A stretch of 64,000 nt of DNA from Opisthorchis felineus (lineage: Eukaryota; Platyhelminthes; Trematoda; Opisthorchiida; Opisthorchiidae). The stretch covers positions 583,028-647,027 of the forward strand of contig SJOL01010039.1 of assembly GCA_004794785.1 (NCBI GenBank). Reading direction: 5' to 3'. Under the pieces are notes generated by a model. The model searched no databases. It was not told where the DNA came from and saw nothing but the letters and a program-made list of their open reading frames with translations. Every line of letters starts with the position of its first letter. Positions within the stretch are counted from its first letter, which is position 1. Position numbers and translations under genes: made by a program. This document shows positions 11,106 through 21,552 of this stretch, piece by piece.

Positions 11106-11615
11106 TATGGGGCTTGTTGGTTGGCTGTATTTATGGTTGTAACGTAGTTCTGAGGCGGTACCACCGGTCTTATATGTGACTTACAATTCTAGTCCTGGGT
11201 TAGGTTACCTTTTTCCGCGCAAACGGGGCTCCAAGAAAGCGGTATGTGCTCAGTGGAGAAAACCTAATCGCGTTCTACATTGTGTCTACTCTCCACCCGT
11301 ACTTTTGAAGGAGCTTCTTTGCATCAAGTTCAATCCTACCTAAACGCCTAGTTTTATACGATAAGGAAGTAAAGTATTATTGTTGACACTAGTTTGGTTA
11401 CAATCCCTAATCTGTCGTTGATAGCTAATTCGGAATATGTTTGACATCCAGTCTCTAGCTGACCGTGTGACCCGAAGTACTTCTGGGTTTGGGCGCCGTC
11501 AAATATTTCAATCCAAAAAGACAACTTATTTCGGACTAATTAAAAAAATTCGATCATAGTTTTGACTTATGGCACCGTTCCCCCTTTTCTAATTATACGA
11601 CTCCTTATTTTCCAG
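11106..11615 (+). other. Intronic or upstream sequence before the first visible exon
   Basis: It ends in a good splice acceptor, a pyrimidine-rich tract then TTATTTTCCAG at 11605-11615. I see no earlier coding exon of this gene in the window. The gene's 5' exons must lie upstream of the window or be too short to spot. Confidence 0.5.
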
Positions 11616-12115
11616 CCCATACAGAACAATCACACTTTCAAAGTGGCGAAGAAGCCCTATCCCACTTAGATGACGTTATCGAATTCGTCGTCTCCGAAGC
11701 CATCGACTATGCGGAGAAACCTCCGGAAGAAAGAACTCTGCCCAAGCTTACCCGAAAGGCGCCTCCCCCTCCCCGACCCCGGAATTCTATGGTCGTGGGC
11801 AATTTCAATCAGATGCGACCAGATATGGCAGCTAACGGCCTAAACCGAATGCCAATGTTGGGTGCGAATGCTCAGTTCCAACAAAAGCTACATAATCAGC
11901 TTCCAACTATGGTACCTTTCGGCGCAAGCCCTCAACAGCAACAACAGCTGCTTATGCAATATAATGGTCAGTATCAAACGCAACCGGCCCACTCTCAGCA
12001 ACAACAGTATGCCCAAGCAGCACATTTTCAAGCACTAAACCAACAGGCTCAGTATCAGGCTGCTAACGCGGCAGCTTTGGCACAAATGCAGCAACTCCAA
12101 CGACAACAATTACAA
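11616..12115 (+). CDS. Glutamine-rich protein, internal exon (partial gene)
   Basis: The exon begins after TTTTCCAG and ends before GTAAGT, and is open throughout (two leading bases, then 166 codons, phase 0 at the end). Residues 1-40 are acidic and helical (GEEALSHLDDVIEFVVSEAI), then basic, then a proline-rich SH3-ligand-like APPPPRPRN. From there the protein is low in charge and rich in Gln, Ala, Asn and Met, with blocks such as SPQQQQQLLMQYNGQY. Methionines inside the exon, for example at 11789, are unlikely to be the start because the open frame continues upstream to the acceptor. Such Q/A-rich tails are typical of transcription or RNA-regulatory proteins with prion-like segments, but I do not recognise the family and no folded domain is visible. 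If intron 1 were retained, the frame would end nine codons into the intron at a TAG (12137-12139). Confidence 0.9.
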
Positions 12116-12384
12116 GTAAGTACAACGGCTCCTCTTTAGATTAAGAACACCCATGAGACCGTTCTCTAGTGTGGAGTTTTCTCTCGGTCGGATTCGGTCT
12201 CTGTGACCATGGATAGATTTGGAACGCCTGTTTTGTCACCCATACATCCAAAGCGGTTTTTCCGTTTTCCGGTCATTTCTGAACTTGTATAAACCTTTTG
12301 TTGACGGAACGTACTAGTTATAGGGTTGCTGTAAACCCCTCGACAGCCGACCACCTGTTTCATACTTTTTGCCGCATTCCTCAT

Positions 12385-12460
12385 GTTTCCATTAGCCTTA
12401 TGTTCCACTTTAGCCTCAATTGGACGCATTTCGCGTGATGCACTCATTTGCCCACTAATT
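12385..12460 (+). repeat. Family IV dispersed repeat fragment
   Basis: CTTATGTTCCACTTTAGCCT followed by CAATTGGACGCAT aligns with CTTATGTTCTACCTGAACCC and AAATTGGACAGAT at about 40257, and the match continues into CACTCATTT. The long minus-strand open frame over this stretch is likely a by-product. Confidence 0.45.
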
Positions 12461-14329
12461 TCTTTTAACAGTTGACTAAAACCTATTTGTATTGTTGTCC
12501 CCCTCGGAGGCGAATTGAGTGTGAACGTTGACAAATATTGAGTGGCATTGTTTATTACTTTAATGTAACTCCGGTTGATGCATTTCATCTTTGTAACATT
12601 GCTGACCGCCTTATTCAAAATGATTATAGACGAAGGCGACGAACCAAAGCATTGATGAAGCCTCTGGTCGAGTTTATTGACCAATTTCCTAAGCTGAATT
12701 GGAACTAGGTATTAGGTCACATGTAGTTCCGTAGCAGTTCTGTTGCTAGCCGTCAGCCATCCTGAACACTATGACATAGAGCGCACCGGCATTATATTTC
12801 TCTTTCCTACCGAAGTGTTGCGTTATCCCTCAATCGCATAAAGCCGCACCTGTCCAAATATGATAGCATGCCAAAGTTCTAAAGGGGCACTGATTAACGT
12901 ATCTTTTAAGTAATGTTAGATAACACGATATTTCACTAGCCATGTGGTTGCCGATAATGTGATCCATAGGGTGAGGATGGTGCTGGTCAGGCTTTCACTG
13001 TAAGACTGTAAGAACTCAATCCAGCAAGCAAGTCCATCGGTGTGAATATGCTGGTGACCCACAAGGCCGATCTTATTAACGTATGTGCGTCCGAATGTCG
13101 TGCATGGCCTTATATTCATGTCTGCACCGGGACGATAGCGTATCCGAATGGCCTGCTCGTTCTGCAGGATTGAGATGCGTCATCTCTCAATACTTTTCTT
13201 GTCTACTTGGCTAGCCAGGTCTGTGTCGCTCATCAGATTCGTCAGTCTTCATTGTGGCCTACGTTGGCGCCAAATGCTTTCGCATGCTTCCCATTCGGTT
13301 ACGAGAAACAGATTGTGGCGTGCCAACTATGCACTGGCATCCACCGATGGCGAGCCAGTTAGTTTTGGATTCCAGCTACCCCTATTCACAAGAGAGGTTT
13401 CCAGTGAATACATTCATTTTATAAGCAATGATTTTTCTCAGTGCTCCACCAGTGGTATTCATATTTCTGTACCATCTTTGCAGCGATGTAGTAGCTAGCT
13501 TGACGTCACAGAGGATGTTGAATTCATGGCCTTCGAAATGTTACAAAGTGCTTTATTTTGTTTTGTTCAGAACCGGTGGGTTTGGTTTTTTATGATCATC
13601 TATGGTTTCTTCGCTTCCCCGTGCCATCAGTGAATTTCGTTCTGGTTCGATAGGGACAACCATCCATATGATATGCTTATTTCACGTGATTCCTCTGTAC
13701 AGTGGCCTCTGAACCAGTGTTCCTGTGGCATTTAATTATCTTATCCAACCGAAGATTACACAGCTTTTTCCTCGAGTTTATTTAGTGGCAGTTGTTATCA
13801 CTCAATTGGAGCTGTTGATTCATTACATCCAGCCTACTGTGGATACAACGAAGTAGACAAGAATCAAGCCCTACTTTGATGAGAGATACTGAATTCCCCC
13901 CCTATTCAGCATCATTTCAGATATTGTCTTGGTCACCGGAAATCTCAGTTTATGAGTAGGACTTTCCAAATCATCAGAGGCATGACTTGAGGGCCTCTTT
14001 AGCTAGTACTCAAGGTGTAACGACAATAGTGATAGTCCCTCATAGCTATGTACTGATCATCAATCGTTTCCTAGTTGTACCGAGTTCAGACGTAGTAGAT
14101 GCCGTTACCCAACGTCCTTCTACTGATAAACAACCATGGGGCCAGTGACGATGCTCTATTCTTGACTGTCGATCTTCCCGAAGTACTCACGTTGATTCAA
14201 ATTTCGGTATAAATCTCGGACAAATTCCCCAGGCAAACCAAATAAAAACCCTGTTTCGCTGTCAAAAACCTCTGACCCATATTTTAAACAATCTAATCAA
14301 AGTAGCCTATATGATATCCTAAAAGCTCC

Positions 14330-16110
14330 ATTTTCTGGAGACGTCGGCCGCAACTGGGATGAGATGAGCACCACCACGCGTATGGCAAGGAACTCAGCCA
14401 GTTGTGTTTCTTAGCGCCCACTAACTAGGCACTGGATCTCAGAACACTCGCTGTCAATGCCCGATTCTAGTTGTACCCTTAATGATGCTGAGCATAGTTC
14501 TGCCAGAAGGTTTGTCAGACTTCGGCCCAAACACAACCTACGTTCGGATGGGGAAACCAGGTGGAATCAGAGGGCTCTGGAACTAGAGGAAGCTGCTGTA
14601 CCTGAGAATGTTCGGAAACTGTTCCATCTCATATACAGGCTGGGATCCCAAGAGCCTGATGGTTGGTGATGTTATCAAAGGTACTACCCGAAATTTAATG
14701 TGACACGAAACAGCGTCTTGATCACTGGACTGAGTATTCTCCACAATAGTTCAGTTGAGCATCTGCCTCTATACTCATGTATCGTTGGACCCTCTTAAAG
14801 GGAGCCGTGGTGTGTGAGATTAGGCCCTCAGTTTCTAAGGTGGTAATGTCTATCTTGAAGTGCTATCGGGCCGCAAGGCCAGACGAGCTCCTACCAACGT
14901 CACTCAAGGGCGGTTATCAGCCGTAATGTTTTACCTTGACTAAGTTGTTTAAAGTAATTTGGGGACGACAACGCGTTTCAGCCAGCTTAACCGGTCAGTC
15001 GTTGTACCTTTATTCAAAAAAGGTACATGAAGTGATTATTTAAACCTTGGGGATACACGCCTTACCTCAGTTGTCACGCGGCCACTACCTTCAGTAATAC
15101 TTCGACTTTTGGCCTCACGACGTGAGACTCAAGCCCGAGATCTCGACCAGGTAGGGGATGTATTGATCACACCTTCACACTGCTTCACGTGTTAGAGTAG
15201 CGTCACCCCCACCGCCGACCACTAGTGGCGGTTTCCTTTTTGTTTGAAAGGGCCTTCGATCGCGGAAGTTGATTGGCTCCCCTACACATACTTGGCCAAC
15301 TGGGAATGCCGTCGAACTTTGAATATTTGCTGCCTCTTTTAGGTCCATAGCTCTGGTCGCATCAGGATTTACTGTGAGCTATCCAACTAGTAGGGCTCGT
15401 CAGGATTTCTCTCCTCCTCATTTCTTTTGCGTTTTGTCGTTGACATCATCATCCAGTGCATTCTCTAAGGGACTGCGAGTCTGTATAGCAAAATCACATC
15501 TAAAGAGAGACTAGTAGACTCCGATTATGTGAATTATGTTGTCCTGTTATTTGACAAGCATGATCCACATAAATTACTCAAAGTAAAATATCAGAAGTGG
15601 TTCCTTGTCTCTACATGAGGCTTGCATCTTCAAGCTGCAGAGTCCTACTTCAGGCTTTCCCATGGAATCTTCAGAATGAGGTCTATTTATCTAAGCAGCT
15701 GCGTCGGCTGTGATTGTACTGTGGTAAATGAAGTCCGTGCACGCGTCATCCAGACACGAGCAATATTTTCCAACTTGCATTGTGTTTAGCGTCAGAAACG
15801 AATTTCATTGAGGTCTTCGTAGCTTAGCAGACACTAACTGGGTGCAGCGCATCCATGATCAGCTGGTTCGTGAGCTTGTACTGGGTAGTGAGTCGGAATC
15901 ACTTGAGAAGTAGATGAAGCTTATTAGGTTAAGTTGGTTGGATCATGTACTACGTATGCCTGACCACCGTCTACCAAAGTATGCCATGTGTTGCACCCCA
16001 AACCCTTGTTGGCCAAAGCTCAGTGGAGAACAGGATATGACGCGGCAGTGCGAAACGAAAGTGGCTATCGTCAATCCGAGCGCCATGCACATGGTTGGAG
16101 ACTTTACACG
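14330..16110 (+). mobile_element. Decayed RTE-clade LINE in the intron
   Basis: On the plus strand the linker (HWISEHSLSM near 14430, RWNQRALELEEAAVPENVRK near 14550, then LFHLIYRLGS) is followed by RT entry (SILKCYRAARPDELLPTSLK near 14850). A broken catalytic region (DYVNYVVLLF near 15520, where the family has YADDIVLLF) comes next. The thumb reads MRLASSSCRVLLQAFP near 15617. The conserved C-terminus reads VQRIHDQLVRELVLGSESES, MKLIRLSWLDHVLRMPDHRL and GEQDMTRQ at 15840-16045. Stops and frameshifts are frequent and the catalytic aspartates are lost. The endonuclease before 14330 is not recognisable. Unlike the minus-strand element at 1.7-4 kb, this copy keeps the C-terminal HVLRMP block. 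It lies in the same direction as the host gene. Confidence 0.85.
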
Positions 16111-18159
16111 ATAAAACTTAACCGACCCGAGCGGCACGCTTACTATCACTTCACAGTCGAAGTGTCTATCTAAAGTTCGTCTGTTGTCTGTTGGGCTTGT
16201 GTTGAGTAAAGTTAATGGATGACTCTGGGTCAGTCCCAACGATGGCTTCTCGCCCCAACGTGATACTCAAATGATTATGGAAGCTGAGTGTGCCTTGCTA
16301 TTGATCGTTTTCCCTGGGAGCGATGGGTCCGACTATCCTCTTGCACTCTTAACTAAGACCTTTCCCCACGGCCTCATGGCACTTAAACACGAGGTTCGAT
16401 TACTGCTGTGTTGCTATCCTTGATGGTGGCGATGATTATGCTGACGATGAGTAATTCATGTGGGATTATACTCAGGCTTGAGGCATGACTACCCTAACGT
16501 ATGAGTTCAGGGTCGTGCTTGGCTGTTAGGAAACCTGGTGACTTTCATCTTAGCTGACTGCAAGTGGGTTTCTTTCCCGGGCCTCTAATGCGCGCGTTCA
16601 ACTGGGATGCTGGACCAGCAGACTGACGGTTCGCTGCTTATATGAGCTGAATCCAACCCCCAACTTTTGCTTCAGTTTAATGTGTGGTAATTCCCCACCC
16701 AGCACGTGTAATACGTATACCCAAAAAGTCTGCTCAGTTCACCAACCACCAGCTGGTTTGGTATGTGAGCTGGGCGCAACCCACCATCTTTGCTTTGTTA
16801 GGGTTAAAGTGCACTTTCCACCCGGCACCTATACCGCGGGAATTTGCAGGGGCAGGTTTAATCCAGAACACCGGTTGGTCGGATGCGTCAGCTTGTTAAT
16901 TTGTTTCATTTAGTGGTAAGTGCATTACGTGCCCAACCTCCGTAACACGTTTGCAGTCGAAGCCAAGGTTAGACCAGTTCGACCGAGTGAAGGCGCTAGA
17001 AAGTTATTCAGAGTAGCGATCATACCATTCAGTTGCTCGCTTGGCCAGAAGTGAACCGTTTTGAAAAGGCTCACAATGAGTGAGATCCCTCAGCAAGCAA
17101 TGAAACGGGCACCTTTGAAGTGTTCTACTGTACTTTGAAGGTAGCAGTGGTGGTCGATCTATTATTTGTTTGTGCTACAGCAGTTTGTATTATAGAGCTT
17201 GCGGTCATGGGCAAGACCGAAAATTTCCAGTACCACATACTACTGTCCTAGTTAGAGCTCGAAACGTTTGGATCGGCTGAATCTCTGTGGGTGAAGCTGG
17301 CATTACATCGTTGTCAGTTCCAGAAGAACATGTAGGTCGAGTATCAAACTCCTCTTATCAACAGGCTGTAAAGTGGATTAATGTTCCACAAGATTATTCG
17401 AAATTTGAGCTGTTGGATTAGATTGGATTCGAAGTGCACGGGAACAGCCGTTCAGTGTTATAGGTTAGATCTGGCTTTTGCAGTTGATTCATTCTTCTCC
17501 CCATGATGACACTGGAAAGTCTGTGTTCCACAGTCAAAACGCCTTGGCGTGAGCTGAATGCCACTAAATGTATGGATTGGATGTTTAACCATTTTTCTTG
17601 CGATGACGATGTATGGAAGCATCCACAACAATTCCCTTCCCGACCTTATCTGAATTCAAAGAAAGACGGTTTAAGTTGAGTGGAGATGCTTTTGAGGTGC
17701 TGGCAGTTTTAATTTAAACTCAGGGCGTGCTCAAATGCCAGGCCTTTCTTAAGCGAAACACTTCATTCCCCAGTCTTTGATTAGGCACATTTATCGGTTT
17801 ATCAATTAGTTGTTTTGGTCATCGGTTGCTGCAACCGATCGACCTAGTACGAAGCCGGCTGTTAGATAAGGGAGTTGTTATCGGTTCTCGTAAATATCAG
17901 TTTTCGGTACTTTGACTGAAGCTTATGAGATGACTACGTACAAATCTGGTGGAGATGAGACTACCAACCGAGTATCCTAAAGCCGTTGAGGTCGCCACTA
18001 ACGTCACAAAATCGCTAAATGTGACTTTCTTGTTGCCTACATGTCTCGACACTAAGGCAAGGCGCTTTATCTTAGTCATGTCATTGCGTTATTTTTTTCA
18101 ACATTTATCCTACCAGGCTTAGACAGTGTGACCCGCCGAATTCACATAGATTTAATATC

Positions 18160-18315
18160 TAGCTCGGTATGGTTCAGTGGTGAAGGTGCACGATTCGAAC
18201 TCGGCGTGCGGCTTTTGTCGTTTCCATCCGAGTTTGGGTAATCCAGCATTATCTGAGCACCATGTTTCCTCTAGCTTGTGTGGTAGCTGTATACCGAAAG
18301 AGTGCAAGAGCAGAA
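18160..18315 (+). mobile_element. SINE (family I), very diverged
   Basis: GGTATGGTTCAGTGGTGAAG and GATTCGAACTC are A- and B-box remnants. GTTTGGGTAATCCAGCA and TATACCGAAAGAGTGC are remnants of the body. It ends about 55 bp before the second exon of the glutamine-rich gene. Confidence 0.7.
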
Positions 18316-18371
18316 AGGTTTGATCGTGGTTGGTGCCGGAGCTGATATATATCTTGTTTACTTTATAATAG

Positions 18372-18576
18372 CAACAACAACAACAGCAGCAGCAACAACA
18401 ACAACAACAACAACAAAATGCGGCTACTACCCGACATCTGCTCTATCCTACTGGAACCTCGCCTCCAATCAGCCCTGCCATAGCGAACTGTGCTGCTGGG
18501 GTTCAGCAGCAACAACAAGCTCTCGCATCAGCACAACAGCAACTTCAGCTCTATGCTGCGGCACATCAGTTACCTG
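18372..18576 (+). CDS. Glutamine-rich protein, polyQ exon
   Basis: The exon is phase 0 at its start and leaves one base at its end (CCT G|GTAAGT). It opens with 15 consecutive glutamine codons, four CAA, three CAG, eight CAA, immediately after the acceptor AG. It continues NAATTRHLLYPTGTSPPISP and a second Gln/Ala-rich block (QQQQQALASAQQQLQLYAAA). The mixed CAA/CAG coding is unlike a pure expansion tract and should stabilise the length. Because the repeat starts at the splice site, slippage in the DNA would move the acceptor context, and an alternative acceptor inside the run cannot be excluded. Frame choice is secure because joining to both neighbours keeps the same Gln/Ala composition. Confidence 0.85.
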
Positions 18577-18978
18577 GTAAGTTAGAGGAAGCTGCATCGC
18601 TTTTCCGAAGCTTCTATATTTTCTGCTGACAGTTTTGGCAGTCTGTCTATTGAACCGGTCTATTTACTGTCGCAGTGACAAAACCATACCAAAATGTTCA
18701 CTTTAGTGCCACCTGTTACCTCTAGCGTTATGTTGCTATTGTGTAGTTTACGTAGTTACCTGAAGTTGCTTGGATGTACATGGGAGTGATTCCCTCAGTC
18801 TCTGAATGACGTATTAATACCATTCTATCAATGAATTTATTCTTAGTTTGCTAAAAATACGTCTCCGTCCAAACCCTTGGAATTTTAAGTGAGTGGCATT
18901 CAAAAGTTCTCTTGTGTTGTTCCCTCCATTCATCCTTTGTGTTCGATTGCTAATAGGGTCATCTTCTTCTTCGTCCAG
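18577..18978 (+). other. 402-bp intron of the glutamine-rich gene
   Basis: GT-AG boundaries (GTAAGT ... TCGTCCAG) interrupt a glycine codon after its first base. I see nothing else in it. Confidence 0.85.
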
Positions 18979-19337
18979 GTATGATGCAGACATTCCCTCC
19001 TACACAAGGGCAGCACCAAGCGATGCCCCAGTTGCAAGTACAACCGCAGCAGCCACAACAACAACAACAACAACAGTCCGCCCAAGCACAAGTTTGTAAC
19101 ACTCGGGCATGGACGAACGCTTCAGCGGAACAATTACAAGCCCAACATCAACGACAGTTAGCCGCTGCAGCAGCTGCAGCTTTCAGTCCCAATGCAACAG
19201 CTGTTCACCAACAACAACAGCAGCAATATATGCAACACCAACAGCAACAAGCCTCTCCCCAACAGCAGCAGCAACAGCAGGTTCAACAACGGTCTGCCAA
19301 TGACTTTTCTGCCTATGCATACCCACAACAGCAATAA
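18979..19337 (+). CDS. Glutamine-rich protein, terminal exon
   Basis: The acceptor is a strong pyrimidine run (CTTCTTCTTCGTCCAG). Two leading bases complete a Gly codon split with the previous exon, then the frame runs 118 codons to TAA at 19335-19337. Blocks include QPQQPQQQQQQQ, seven alanines within RQLAAAAAAAFSP, HQQQQQQYMQHQQQQ and SPQQQQQQQVQQRS, ending NDFSAYAYPQQQ. There is no visible domain or localisation signal. The visible protein totals about 350 residues, all low complexity after the first 60. The 3' UTR follows. Confidence 0.9.
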
Positions 19338-20580
19338 AACATCTCACTCCAGGCGGCAATCTGTAAAGCTCCTTTCCCCCAGGAACCCCCCCTGCGTATG
19401 ACGAGCATTGGTGCTTAGCCTACTACTTCAGGCAGTTGTGGTGTTTTGTATACCATTTCCACTTCTGTCAACGTTCATTTAATCCCCATAAGTAGCAGAC
19501 AGTTTGTGTGTAAAGCGTCGACCATCGTTGTCAATACTATTTCCCACCCTCTGTTATACTGAGCACTGATCTGGGTGCCCTGAACCTCCTGTTTCTGTAG
19601 CTGATCTGATCACTGCTGCACGTAACATCGCGTAATGAATAAATTGCGCGTGTGTCATTCCTATCGTATCCACCCTTTGTGACCTCATACCTGACCACAA
19701 ATGGGAATTCGTGCACACATGCAGAACTGTTCTCCTCACTGACCGACATGTGTCGTATTCCCTTTTCTCAGCCGGCCCTTTTTGCTCATCATTGTGTACA
19801 ATTTTCAATTTCTGTGCCTTTTGCATTTTTTCTCCAATAGTCAGCTGTTACCACTTGATGGTGTTCACTGATATAGGGAGTGTTGTATAGTAATTTTTGT
19901 TTGTTTTTATTTCCTCGCGCGTTTTTTCTTAGAATGCGATCGGCCCACACAATTGCATTTACTACTCAATCAAATCCTCATTCTGGTTGAACATAATTTT
20001 TAAGCATATTTCCGTGGGTCTGAAGTCCATTGTCCTCAGTTGACCATGGGTCGGTAATTCGATACTGCAAACAGACTGGTTGTCTGCAGAATCAGTTTTG
20101 TACTTTACCGTCTTTTTGTTCCCCTTCCATTCTCACTGGGATTATCGACTTGGTGATTACTACCACTTCTACCCCTTCTCAGGGCTTTGTAAAGTTGTCG
20201 GCATTCCATGCATACGAGGCGTTCACGTCTTCGTTACCGCCACTACCTTCATAAAACCTTTATTACCAGTTTGTTTCTCTACTCTTTGCACGCAAGCTGC
20301 CTTTTATCTTCTGCAGGCGGTTGTTCATCATACACCCCACTGTTTATATCCAACCGACTAGTAGTCGCTGTCATGTTTTACGCCTTCTGATTGTATTGGT
20401 CTCGAACTAATCTTGTCCTCGCCGCTCAGTTTCCTTCGCTAATCATGGCGCCTAGCTGTCCAGCGTGGACGGACTACTCTGTCCTCCAATTAGCCCTTTG
20501 AAGCATGGTTGGGGTGCAGAGATTTCATCCTGGTAATCTTTTAAGGAGCACACCTACAGAGAAGACGTCCATGATTTCTC
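19338..20580 (+). other. Probable 3' UTR and downstream flank
   Basis: The first clear AATAAA after the stop is at 19638-19643. The AATAAA overlapping the stop codon is too close to be useful. The sequence is pyrimidine-rich with no supported gene. The true polyadenylation site cannot be fixed from sequence alone. Confidence 0.45.
19638..19643 (+). terminator. Candidate polyadenylation signal AATAAA
   Basis: This is a canonical hexamer 300 bp after the stop codon of the glutamine-rich gene, in TGAATAAATTG. Confidence 0.35.
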
Positions 20581-21459
20581 TTGTTCTTCGCTTCAGACTT
20601 GCTTTTTTGTTTGTTTCTGTTTTTGTATCGACCCCACCGTCCCCCTCCGCAATCTGAATTGAGAGTTTCCATTGAGAAACCGTTCCAGATTATTTCTGCT
20701 TTCATTCGGCCTGCTATTTTTGACACCGACATCCCATCCCATCCGATCGCCAACGGCAGTTTTCCTCTTTCGAGTACTTACTACTGTCACCGACACATTA
20801 CTATTACTCTCACTCATACTACCACTGTTATTAGTACGAACATCATTATTCTTCCGCCACCGCCTGATCATCTCTTGCAGCTAATACTCTACCAACCACT
20901 AAGACTAATGTGCGTTTTTATTTCACTCCTCGTCGGATGCAATGTATTTTACGGCCGTCCATTGTATTTTACTCTTCCCATCTTTGTGTATTTTTGTGTG
21001 AACACTAAGACAGTGTTTAAACGATGTTCGTTTTTTTTTTGCGGGAAGTCGCGAAAGGTTATCGAGAGTGTTGCCCTGAGAGGTCGCATTACTTGTTTGG
21101 CGGCTATTGTGAGTTCTGAAGGTGTGATCACATACCAAATGTTTTCGCCTGAAAGTTCTTGTCCATTAGTATGCTCTTATGGAAGGCAAACGTATGGGTT
21201 TGACACAGAACAAAACCCAGTGTCCTAAACAACAGTTGACCGAGATTGCTGTAGACGGCCGACCGTAGGTCTTTCTTTTCGTTGGATAATATCACCTGAT
21301 CCCCCTCAGGATGCATCGTCTATTTTATCGGTGGCGTTTATTATTCCCTGTACCCTTTCGGTCGGGGCTTCCGTCGTGTTCCCGTTACCTGAGCACTCCT
21401 AAATTTATTCAAGCTGGTTTACCGCGATGTTCGTTTTAGTGAACGAACCCCATGTATAG

Positions 21460-21552
21460 GAGTCCAGGTTGATGTTGGCTGAGAATGGTGTTTGGTTGAA
21501 CTCAAAACTAGTGGGACCCAGCTTTGACATTTCAGCCACTGCTGCTTATCAG
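21460..21552 (+). CDS. Candidate exon, 31 codons
   Basis: An open stretch with MLAENGVWLNSKLVGPSFDI ends in CAG|GTAAGC. The acceptor (GTATAG or GTCCAG) is weak. If the ATG at 21472 were the start this could be a first coding exon of the downstream plus-strand gene candidate, but the link is not shown. Chance open sequence is a real alternative. Confidence 0.2.

Larger units (their letters stand above)
12116..18371 (+). other. 6.3-kb intron of the glutamine-rich gene
   Basis: The donor is CAA|GTAAGT. The acceptor is TTTATAATAG directly before a CAA/CAG run, with an unusually weak pyrimidine tract. Inside are a 172-codon minus-strand open frame (12166-12684) that partly matches dispersed family IV, a decayed RTE LINE (14330-16110) and a worn SINE (18160-18315). 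Between 16.2 and 18.1 kb I see nothing. The reading phase (0) joins the exons on each side in frame. Confidence 0.8.

Noticed and set aside
12166..12684. 172-codon minus-strand open frame
   Set aside because: It lies within an intron, overlaps a dispersed family IV match and has no recognised domain.
20581..21228. 215-codon plus-strand open frame, the longest in the window
   Set aside because: T/C-rich sequence downstream of the glutamine-rich gene depletes stop codons. No domain, no conserved pattern and no splice or start context.
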